A DNA stretch of 64,000 nt from Phlegmacium glaucopus (lineage: Eukaryota; Basidiomycota; Agaricomycetes; Agaricales; Cortinariaceae): assembly GCA_015039465.1 (NCBI GenBank), contig MU130157.1, positions 1-64,000 of the forward strand. Direction: 5' to 3'. A model generated the notes under the pieces. That model searched no databases, had not been told where the DNA came from, and worked only from the letters and a program-made list of their open reading frames with translations. Shown one piece after another: positions 25,867 to 36,100 of this stretch (position 1 is its first letter; every line of letters begins with the position of its first letter). The translations under genes and the position numbers were made by a program.

Positions 25867-27432
25867 TTACTCGTCTTTACCGTCTTCGCCCTCACCATCC
25901 TCCGCTTTCTTCGCTTTCTTCTTGCTCTTTTTGTTCTCACGCAGATTTCTTGCTAGAAGCGCCTTCAGCTCCACATCTTCAAGTTCTTTTTCTGTTTTCA
26001 CAAGTTCGGGCTTATACCAAAGCGGCGGGTGGGTGATAAGCGATGGACCACCAGGAAGAAGGGCGATCGTGAAGTGGAAGCCAGCAACAAAGGTGTTTGC
26101 AGGCGTATATCTAGTGTGAAAGGCATGAGTTATAAAAACTCCCGTTTACGATGAAGAAAGGTGAAGATTACTCACATCACCTCATATGGTTTGACCAGGT
26201 TATGCTGGACAGCTTCTTGCAGACCCATGCGAGATCGCTTCTCATCTTCTAAAGTGCGGATATTGAAGGGGAAGGAGCCCGCCTTTTTTTGGACTTCAGA
26301 GAACACAGCGCGAGAGTTCTTCATTTTTAATTGATATGTCACAGACGAATCTCTTTGGAAGATAGTTGTCCGAGACTCTTCTAAACGAGCCTAAAAGTAT
26401 ATAAGGCCAAAAATAACACCTAGAGCAAAAATTAAAACACACCTTGCCATCCTCTCCTGATGAGATAAGTACGTCGATGCCGTAAACTTCACCTTCTGCA
26501 AAGGTTGCGCTTTCGAAATCACGTTTTTGAGTCTCACTGGGGTTTAGGATTACTCTTTTTTTCCCATCGATGATATTCTGAGTTTGCTGACAGGAAAGCA
26601 TACCTGACATAACAACAAACAATTTGAGCCCATATCAGATAAATGAAGTGATCGTATTGCGATACCTTCAACGGGTTTGCAATCCCATAGAGACGACGTG
26701 CGCCCCACGATCTCGGTGACTGCCCAATTCTTGTTTCCAACCTTGAGGGTTCGCATCGCAGCTTCAGTAGCGGTCCAAGCTGCTTTCAAAACATCTGCGC
26801 GTCGTCCAGTTACTGGGTTCTCCGCGTTTGCCCCAACAACAATAGTTTCCCCGCTGATGGCTGCAAATCCATCAATGTGGGCACCCAATTGGATTTTAAC
26901 GACGTCTCCCTTTGCAAGGACCTGAGAGGCCTGAGGATCTGATCTGTAGATGTGAGCCCAAAGTGAGCGTTCCAGACATGGTTCAACCGACATGGTGAGA
27001 CGACTCACGCCAGGGGTGAAAAATGCGCAACCGTGTTGTTGACTGAAATACAAGTCGGGAATGACACGCCTTATGTTCCTCAATGAGTCTACTTGGCAAG
27101 ATGTTAGCGGATCGTCGTGAAAAGGCGTACCTTTGGATACTTTTACACCTTTAACATTTTTATTGTAGACTGCTCCAGTGCCTTGTTCAATGAGTTTATC
27201 ACCCTCGATACAGAGATCGATAACTTTTGCGCCTTCCACACTGAGGTCGATGAGTTTTTTTGTGACCTGATGGACGATGTCGGCCGCTGTCTGGAGGACG
27301 ATTGGTTTTTCGCTTATGGACCCTGTAAATCATCGCTTCACGTACTTTATACTTGGTCAGATCAACCTCCGTTGTGGTGGGGGCTTTCTTTTCTAATGTT
27401 TCTGGTACAGCAAGGTTTTCAGTGTCGGCCAT
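25867..27432 (-). CDS. PA2G4: EBP1/PA2G4-like protein (inactive methionine aminopeptidase fold)
   Basis: Members bind pre-60S ribosomes and structured RNA, and have the creatinase/methionine aminopeptidase fold without peptidase activity. The start is MADTENLAVPETLEKKAPTT at 27432. Exons then read EGAKVIDLCIEGDKLIEQGT, HGCAFFTPGVSRLTMSVEPC, GDVVKIQLGAHIDGFAAISG, WTATEAAMRTLKVGNKNW and GEVYGIDVLISSGEDGK. After further introns the C-terminal part is FVAGFHFTIALLPGGPSLIT and a Lys-rich tail (NKKSKKKAKKAEDGEGEDGK) ending at 25867. The lysine-rich tail is typical of EBP1 and distinguishes it from catalytic MetAP2. Six or so introns are present. The protein appears complete. Confidence 0.87.
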
Positions 27433-27679
27433 TGTGTTAGATCGTGAAGGGAAGGTTTGAAGCGGTTGCGTTGACTAGTTACCATATTTCCTTATCGGGA
27501 CATCCTCAAATCTCCTTGTGTCCAGGTCATCTAGACCCAGAATTTACATTATAAATGTTTATAGCAAAGATTATACATGGCATACATAGGTTTACAGACC
27601 TGTGAAAGTTCCTCTATAAATCCGGGGGACAACAAATAAATAATCACGAATGAGCAGTGCAAAATCAGAAAACAGAAAA

Positions 27680-29606
27680 CTACAATTTTCTCGCAGCGAA
27701 GGCTCGAATAGATCTGCAAAGATCGTCAGGATTGTAGGCTGTCACTAAATGTGAGTGGCCTGGTTTTTTCTTATCTTTACCATCGACAAAATCTCTCCAT
27801 TTCTGATATCCCGGTTGATCGTCTTCAGTCGTATTCTGCGCCCATGCAGTATGGAGAAGGAGATTTTTGCGCATTCCCATACGATCTGTCATGTCGCTGA
27901 GCAATGAATATCAGTATGCAAGATTTTTTCCATGGTCACATTGTAGCCCAACTTACTAGAGCCAATTGTCCCAATCGACTTCAAATGCCCTGTGAATCAG
28001 ATAGTCTTCAGGCTCCAAGGGTAACTCTTCCAAGGGGGCCGTTCTTGCCAGGATATCCAGAGCGTCTGGCTCATAGAGTTTCTTGTACTCCACCCAAATA
28101 GCCTGCCTACAGGCTTTCACGACGCTTGTGGCTTTGGCGAGATGCATTGAACCCCACGGAGCTGGTTGTGGTCGAGACCCCGCAGAAAGGGATGTTCGCA
28201 AAGAAAAACCGTCAGTTTTTATAGATCTATTTGATAAAGCTGGCTGAAAATCGAACATGACACCACCCGAGCGGTCTGGGTGACGCAGTGATCCCATCGA
28301 TTGAAATGACCTGAGAAGTGGGCCCGCGCCAGGATTAGGCGGAAGGGGTACAAGGATTGGTGGATGAACCTTGACGGAGAACGATGCAGATGTCAAATAG
28401 AAAGGAAGCACGGACAAGAGATTTGGCGATAAAAATCGAGTGGTCAACATCGCGTCCCAAGCGGTCTTCACGCGTGTATGATCTTGAGGATGTTCTATTT
28501 CAAGTTCGGTGCAAGTGGAAGGTGTAGGGGTAAGGGTCGCTGTGGAGGACTGTCGCAAGTTATAAAACAAGGGCAGAAGATTTGTTATTTTTGAGTTGGA
28601 CTTGGTCTCGGCAATGGAGCTGGCCGAACTAGCGGGGGAAACCCTCGTTCGCTCTGAGGAAGAATTGGATCTGTCTGAGAAGAGGGTCGATCTCTTCTTC
28701 TGTAGCCTGACTTGCTGGGGTCCCTGGGGGAGGACTGGCGACTCCGTCAAGGGTGTTGATGCCTGCGACTTGGGACTTTGAAGTTGGGCAGACGGGGATG
28801 GAAAGAGGAGGTCTTCCTCAATAATCTAGCACACAGACGTATGTAAGTGATCGTGGTAGGGGAGATAAGCCTATTCCGCGTGCTCACTTCCAAAACGGCT
28901 CCTGGTTTCAGTACTCGGTAAACATCCTACGCTAAGTCAGCAAACTTAACCAAAATAAGAAAAAAGGCAGGATACAGACTTCTAATACAGATTGCCACTC
29001 GTCTTCGGGAATAGCAAGGCCCATTCCAACCATGCGAACAAAGTCAAAGTGATTTGGCGGAAATGGTAAGCCATCAAACCTTTTGCCAAGAGTCAAAAGT
29101 CTGCAATGATGCTTGACGCGTATTAACACTTACAAATTACCGTGGACCCAGTTTATTCGATGAGAAAGTGGACTGACGTGCCCTATAGAACTCAAACGTG
29201 GTTGAATTTTGGCGATATCAAACCCGATAATGGTTGAGTTCTAGGAAGAAAAATATGTCAGAGTGAGGCAAAAATGCTGCGAAGCGGATGAACGGACCTT
29301 CCATTGTTTTGCAGCGTCCACGGCCCAAAGGCCACTTCCACAACCGAGGTCGAGTATGAGTGCTGGAGGTTCAGCAAACTGATGCATTGTCAGGTTTTTA
29401 CAATAACTGATGCGGAACATATGGTCCCAGATATCACTGGTCTCAACTTGAGCTTGAAACGGAGGTAAATCGATCAGGGGAACCTACAAATCGGCCAAAT
29501 TTTTGCTGTAGATGATAGGATAAGGGAGTTCCCCCTGTCGCCGTGAACATTTTTGCTTGTTCAAGAGCAAATTTTCAACGTCTTTTACCAGAGGGTCATT
29601 GGACAT
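27680..29606 (-). CDS. SAM-dependent methyltransferase (class I) with long Ser-rich insertion
   Basis: The SAM-binding motif ALILDLGCGSGLWAVDAAKQ (about 29330-29390) is followed by GFDIAKIQPRLSS, LPFPPNHFDFVRMVGMGLAI and YRVLKPGAVLEIIEEDL, the order of motifs I to post-motif III. After that a disordered Ser/Pro-rich insertion (about residues 210-280) separates the catalytic part from a C-terminal region (ILARTAPLEELPLEPEDYL, CRSIRAFAARKL) that ends at 27680. The methylated substrate is unknown. It resembles fungal UMTA/LaeA-class methyltransferases only in general form. The first exon is uncertain: the frame from MSNDPLVKDVENLLLNKQ (29606) meets a TAG before VPLIDLPPFQ, so an intron ending at that TAG is probable. 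An upstream in-frame Met exists at 29693. Confidence 0.78.
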
Positions 29607-29830
29607 TATTGTGTGGGATAATAAACGACAAGGTGTAGAGGAGATCCACCCATTTTGAGCAGGCCTGAGACTCGTGAGTCGTAAGTAAATCAAGATCTTT
29701 CTGGAAAACAGTGAGTAATAACGCCGTACGGCGTAGACAGGGCTTACCCAGTCTGGTTAGGCTACGACCTGTTCAGGAATCACGTGCCTTATTCGGTCTT
29801 GCGGCTGAACCTACACGATATTTTCCATTC
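29607..29830. promoter_or_regulatory. divergent promoter, methyltransferase / NDUFB8
   Basis: A 224-bp interval between two diverging starts. No TATA box stands out. Confidence 0.4.
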
Positions 29831-30383
29831 ATGAACTCTAACATCATTCTTCGTCGTATCATAGCAGCTCGCTCTGCAGCTAGGCATCGCGGCCTGGCAT
29901 TAAGATCGTATACGACGCCCTCACAGGAACCAGACCCCCAGTTGGACGGATACCCTCAACTGTCATGGCAATCTAGGCAAAACCTGCCCCCTTTGGGTTG
30001 GCAGGATAATCTTACAAGGAGAAATTTTGGCGATACTGTCCGTCCGTGTCGACTTGAGCTTTTTTTCTACTAACATTCTGGACAGCTTCACGAACAAGAA
30101 GAGGTCTTGTCCATGTGGGGTCCTGACCCTGCTCCTATCCCTATTGAGGATGCCCGACGCCAATTCCTTATGGCAGTAGTTGGTTTCATTGCCTTTGGTT
30201 TCCTCGTCAAAGCCATCACCCCGGAACCTCCCGCAATTCGACGCGAATATCCTTTCGATGGACTCATCAAGGAACTTGGTGGAGTAGAGGAGAACAAGGT
30301 ACTATTTACAAGCATTGCTTCTAACCTTCCATTCATCAATTCCCGGTTAGGCACGACCTGAGAGTTTTGATAGTGAGGATTAA
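29831..30383 (+). CDS. NDUFB8: NADH:ubiquinone oxidoreductase subunit NDUFB8-like
   Basis: Accessory subunit of the membrane arm of respiratory complex I in the mitochondrial inner membrane. ATG 29831 opens an arginine-rich presequence (MNSNIILRRIIAARSAARHR). Then come DGYPQLSWQSRQNLPPLGWQ, NLTRRNFGDT, an intron at 30038-30085, LHEQEEVLSMWGPDP, one membrane segment (FLMAVVGFIAFGFLVKAI) and EPPAIRREYPFDGLIKELGG. A second intron at 30299-30350 (52 bp, with CTAAC inside) gives the end EENK-ARPESFDSED and a stop at 30381-30383. Reading through without splicing would end at 30361 with an unrelated tail. The spliced end is preferred since ENKAR follows in homologues. Confidence 0.85.
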
Positions 30384-32627
30384 TCTTGATTGGACCTCCT
30401 TTGTAGACGAATTCCGGGCATCTGAGAACTTCGCACATTCATTCTACCTTATAATACCTGAGTCTATGTGCCACAAATCACAAGTTTCCAAAAGGCGATA
30501 CTTTGAATGTTTGGTTTCGATTTTGGCGATACTATCAGTAGTATGGGGACTGATTTGGTTTTCGAGACTTCCAACTTCACCGTCGTCCCTGCATAAATAT
30601 CTGAGCAAACGATGAAAGTACTGCCTACGATGGGAGCTTGCTTAGCTTGGTCTATTCACTTTTTTCCGAACTCCCTTACTTATATTAGGTTTACGTTTTG
30701 TGTCAGTCTCTCATTACAACTTTTCGATATCTAGACCTTTGACCGGTGCTACTTCAGCGCTGAGCCCCAGAACTTTCGAAAATCGACTTTAAGGTCGATG
30801 TACTAGCTTGTTAGGGATAGCGCTAATCTTCTTAGGCCTCTCGTGCATCGTGCCTGGATACCAGCAGGTTCTTTTGGGGTCAGAAATATTTTCAGGTTCG
30901 TTTCCGGGATCGAATTGGAATTTCAAACTATCATTATTGTGGCCCATTTGGAAGACACCCTAGGATTTGCACAACCAAGTAAAAAAAAATATAAAAATAT
31001 ATTCCTGGCTGGCGGCATCTTTGAAACTGTCAAATTGGTGGTTTCATGTCGTCTACTCTATGAGAACTGTCACCATCTTGACTTTTAAAAGAAGTGTAGT
31101 TATCTTGCTCTTTGAACCCTACCGGAGAAGATCATTTCACGGAAGGGCCAGTCACCCGGGCCGGTCTAGCTACTACTTGCTCAAATGCTTCTAACTATCC
31201 TTGCTTCATCTCTTTAGAGTTAAAACAGACTTCAACAAACAAATAATGATGATGAGCCCCGGTTCTGGTGTGTATATCCGGCCCATGCCCTCAGGAGTGA
31301 AGAAGATCCTAGAAGATCTTCCTTTCTGGATAAGACTAAAGACTAAAATAGTACTTGCACCTCGGCATCATCTGGCATCGATTACTTGAGTACATAAGTA
31401 GTACATATGGCTATCCGTAATTGATCTCAACGAATACATAGTCCAACCTTACCACGTCCTTCAAACCAGTGTTGTGCCGGTCAGTGACTAGGCAAGTCGT
31501 CTGGGGGTGCAAACAACCGTGACTGTCAGTCGCTGATGTAATGCGATTAGACGGTTGGTGACTGAGCGTAAGCGGCGATGCAACATCAATTAATTACTAC
31601 TGTTAAGATGATGGTTGCACAGTGCTCAACGATGCATTTAATTTGCAGGACGTTACATTACGTCTAGTTCATCATTCCATCCTTCCTCCCAGCTACAACT
31701 TACAAGCACAGACCAACTTGAAGGAGTATTTCGGAAATGAAATCTGCCGACACAGAGTTGAGCTAGATTCCTCAGGCTTGTCCGAAGCTGCGCGCATCTT
31801 CTTGTCATGAATCATGGTGCGTTCTAAAGTATCTTTCCCATGCCGAAAGTTACGTCCGAATCCATTTCCCCCTCATCCTGGCCACCAATTAGAAGGAATA
31901 TCAGCACATATGTCATATCAGGCCTCCTTCCTCCAGCTTTAGCCCTACTGCGAGTGGGGCAACGTATACTACCAAGTATAAGCCGTTTCATGGTATTCTT
32001 CATTGAAGGTATCCATCTGTCGTGCATATCAGATATTCGATTTACTGCAGATCGGATTGTTTTTCTCAACCAACGGCCGTTAAACAGGAAGCGAGGAAAC
32101 CTCTGGAGACCTCCTGTCCTGTTCATGTCCACCGGTCCAGTTTCCAGTTTGAGGTTAACCTTCTCCTTTGACCCGTTCCATCCGGCTTGACGAACCCTTC
32201 TTTAGTTCTCGTGCTAAGTTAGCAAGCGACCATCGTCGGCTTTCCACCAGATTTATGGACAGCGTTGATGGATTTAAAAAAATCTGATACGTTACCAGTG
32301 ACGCTGCGTACATTGCGATACATACTAGAATCTTTAAGGACGATCGTCGGTGATTCCACAACTTCAACTTACCCTTGTCCAGTTCGCGATACTTTATGTC
32401 TGATACCTCAACGCGGCCATATATCACAAATTTAAAGGAGTATCAGGCTCTTCATAACAAATGAGATATCATTCCAGAAGGCTCAAGCTAGAATCTTAAA
32501 TAAGCCTATCGAAATCTCTTTACGTTGCAAGTACATAAGTAGAAGTCGAAGCCTACTAGTTTGGATCCGAACAAGGGATGTATAAAGCAAGGTAAGTACG
32601 AGTGTAAACTCATTCCAACGAGTTGTC
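30384..32627. other. gene-poor region, 2.2 kb
   Basis: No supported gene. Open frames on both strands are 60-120 codons and resemble no family I know. Codon content looks random. No LTR, TIR or RNA signal was found. Imperfect repeats of the CAGTGACT/CAGTCGCTGA type occur around 31480-31570. It precedes the secreted protein gene. Confidence 0.45.
32581..32586 (+). promoter_or_regulatory. TATA box of the small secreted protein gene
   Basis: TATAAA lies 42 bases before the ATG at 32628. The other genes in the window lack such a clear TATA box, which fits a strongly regulated promoter. Confidence 0.5.
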
Positions 32628-33059
32628 ATGATTCCTTCCAGAAATTTCTCTGCAGTGGCTTTTCTTGGAGCCATACTCTTCTCGTCAGTTGCTACGGCCA
32701 GTGTACTGAGTCGTCATGGACCTATCTGTTATGGATGCCCCAAGACTATAATTAACGAAAAGTTGGGCACATTTGACCTCGTTTATGACAATGCCCCGCC
32801 GGGGAATAAAGATTATTTGGAGTGTTAGTGAGTGATGCAACACTTCTTGACGGCGTCAAACTTGATGAATTTTATAGCTATAAGAATGATAAGGACAGTG
32901 CTCTGCAATCGTTTTGCAGCTACAAGCTCAGCGTAAGACTTTGATTCCGTCTCTCTGAGTTCTATTCTGACGATGTATCTGATACAGGATGGGTGCCTTT
33001 ATAGCAATGGCGATGGATTTTGTCCTCCGTATGCGGTGGAGTTGTGCAAGTTGTTGTAA
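32628..33059 (+). CDS. small secreted cysteine-rich protein
   Basis: About 108 residues in three exons. The start MIPSRNFSAVAFLGAILFSS is a classical signal peptide, probably cut after SVATA. The mature part has eight cysteines: CYGC, ECYY, FCSYK, GCLYSNGDGFC and ELCKLL at the C-terminus. Introns at 32828-32877 (50 bp) and 32933-32987 (55 bp) splice in frame, and the stop is at 33057-33059. Four disulphides are possible. I do not recognise a family; size and cysteine number match fungal small secreted proteins, some of which are effectors. It sits at the edge of a gene-poor tract. Confidence 0.77.
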
Positions 33060-33185
33060 ATTGTGTGTTGTAGTTAATCATGGGACCATGCTGTAATGGG
33101 TACCCTGTGAGCACGTGTGCTGATGCTGCCTGTGTTTTAAATTTATGGTTGAAGTCTCTGAGAGAAATTCAATGAATTAGGTAGG

Positions 33186-36100
33186 ATGGCAAGTAAATAT
33201 CCGCAAAACCCATCTTGGGAATCAAGAAACGGTTATATACCGCCCCCACGCTTCCAACAGCTACGGGCACTGGACAACTTACAACAACAACAACAATTTG
33301 CACCTCCAGGCCCAGGCGCTCTCCAGATGCCACCATCTCACTCTCGGTCTCCGTCCTTCTTTTCTTTTCTTACTTCTAAAAGCTCAACTAACGCCCAAAC
33401 CAGTGTGCTCGGAAGGTCGCCGTCTACTTCTAGCCCAAATATTCAGCCTGTTCAGGAGTATTTGCCGCTATCAACCACCTTCTCTTCCCCTCAGAATCAA
33501 GTGCAACCCCAGCCTCCACCCGGTGTTCCGTATGATAACCGACAACCACGCCAGTGGCCGCAGCAGCAGCAGTCAACGCTGCAACAATTGACGCAACCTC
33601 CACAACCTCCACAACCATCTTCTGTACCTTTAACTCAGCAACAACCTCAATCACAGCCCCAACGTCCTCAATCACAGCCTCTACAAGCTGCTCCGGCTCC
33701 GGGTCCAAATTCTCAACAGATTGAATCTGCTCGATCTCCGTCCATGCAGCCAGGCTCTCATTCTCCTGCATCACCTCCAAATCCACTGCATCCTGAAATT
33801 CGCTCCGTAGTTCAGCTTACCATTGCACATGCCCACAAAATTTACTTTTCCGGGCCTCTAGTTCGTAGATTGGAACGTCAGCCCGATGGACAAAAACCTC
33901 ACAAAGATGAAGGATGGTTAGAAGTCTGGGCGCAGTTGGGTGGCACCACTTTAAGTGTTTGGGATATGAAAGAAATACAAGAAGCAAGTAAACAAGGCAA
34001 AGAGGTTCCTCCATCTTACATCAATGTGACCGACGCCGTGTGTATCTTCCATCGTTAACTTGGTTTCGTTTCTTACGTTATTACCATAGTTCGTTCAAGT
34101 CTTGGGTTCCGTAACATTCCCAGCCACTCCGACAACCCCATCCAAAAGATACTCAAACGTTCTTACTTTGAATACTGCTGGATCAAATCTCTTATTATTT
34201 TCATGCCCATCAACGACTGCTCTTATTTCATGGGCTGCAGCCCTGCGCCTAGCGTCATGGGAAAAGTCGCGATTGGAAGAGATCTATACCGCCCATCTTA
34301 TCAGAATCACACTTAATGGTAAATATTCGCTCAATATTTTTTTCTATGTACGTGCCGATATATATCTACCTTTGGAACAGCTCGAGATATCCCAACCACC
34401 CTTGTTCGTGGTAAAATGGAGGGCTGGGCAAGGATCCGCATCGCAGGTCAAACAGATTGGAAGCGTGTTTGGTTATCGGTGCAAGAAGGCACAGAAGGCA
34501 ACGATAAAGCTATGCCTACTAATACCCTCGCCGTTCCAGGTACTTTAAAAAAGAGACGCATCTCCTTATTTTCTCGCGATTCCGGCGCCCAAAACGGTTT
34601 GGCTCCAAAACCCATCATAGCCATGTTTACTTCACCGAAAGCGAAAGATCGAAAGAAACCAATATTGACAGTGTTTAATGTTACTCAGGCATTTGGCGTG
34701 TACCCCGAGCGGCCTGAACTGATTAGTCGCAGCACCTTGATAAAGATAGAGGGAACTTTCGGTGATGAAGAAATTGCAGCGGGTTTGAGGGAGAGGGAAG
34801 GGTGGGTACTTATTATGCCTGAACTTGAAGGCACTGGACAGGCGGCTGAGATGCTGAAATGGATTGTTGGTGGGTATTTGAAATTCATACTCAGTTTTCC
34901 TTATTTGTTGATTAAATGTGTAATGTTTAGCTTTGCATGATGCTTTCGACCTATATGGACGCCCCGAGGCATGGACATGGGACCCTCGAGATCCATGTTC
35001 GTTGTTATTCGGGTATCCAGTTGGTCCTCTGAGAGACGTATGTTGAAAACCTTTTTACCACAACCATAGCAGTCCTAAATTGTTCTCCAGAATCTTTTCC
35101 TAGACCGAGAAGTAGTGGAGAAAATGGATCCTCGAGATGATCGTACATCAGTTATTAGAGCAGAGTTTGGGACTTTCCTCGTCAATCAGCTAAGGTCCGC
35201 TGTTCGACCCGTATCACCGACCCAACAATCTCCAACGCTGCCACCTATTGCTAACATCTCCAACAACAATGCTCTAAATCCTGGTTTGTCGCAGGATACA
35301 GGGCCGCCTCAATTATCGTCTGGGCCACAATTACCGCCGCTCAACTTTAGTGCGATGGGTTCTCCGTCCATTTCGAACCCTAATTCAGTACAACCCCGCG
35401 AAAGGTCGCTGACGACTATTGCAGAGGGGAGCAGCATCATGACTCATGATCGATCGCTTTCTTTTGCTGCCCCGCCGACCACAAGTAATTTGGCTACAGA
35501 GCAAACCCAGCTGCAGCAACCTTCATTGAATGTGCAAATGCAACAAGCTATTCCTTCCGAACCTAATGCTGCCCCGTCTCCGGTTCCTGATCAGTCTATT
35601 ACTCCGAAACCAACGACTACGCCTATCCCTTCGTTGATGGTAAACACAAAGTTAGAGACTAGTCCTACGGTAACTCTTTTGACGAATCCGCACCACAGTC
35701 CGACTGCGACCGTCTTGACGAATCCGCATCATAGTCCGACTACGACCGTCTTGACGAATCCGCATTACAGTCCGACTACGACCGTCTTGACGAATCCACA
35801 TTACAGTCCGACCGCGACTCTGTTGACCAATCCACATCACAGTCCGACCGCGACTCTGTTGACCAATCCGCACTACAGTCCGACACAGAGCGTCTTCACA
35901 AATCCACATCACAGCCCGACGACCAGCGTCCTACTGTTACCGAATCCTAATCCCAATTCATCATCGCCTGCTACAACGAATGTAAATCATTCTTCGTTAC
36001 CTCCTTTGCACAATTTGGATGTGTCGTCGTCGGCATCGGCCAATCCCAGTTCGCCCATTCCGCAAAGTGCTGCGTCTTCTTCAACTGTGGTCCCTAGCTC

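Noticed and set aside
30843..32434. Small frames in the gene-poor region
   Set aside because: All are about 60-120 codons, on both strands, without start context, introns that extend them, or family resemblance.
35652..35912. Minus-strand frame with regular Arg-rich repeats
   Set aside because: It is the antisense image of the Caf120-like minisatellite.
35660..35930. CRISPR-like array
   Set aside because: The units are contiguous coding repeats of 36 bp with no spacers, in a eukaryotic gene.
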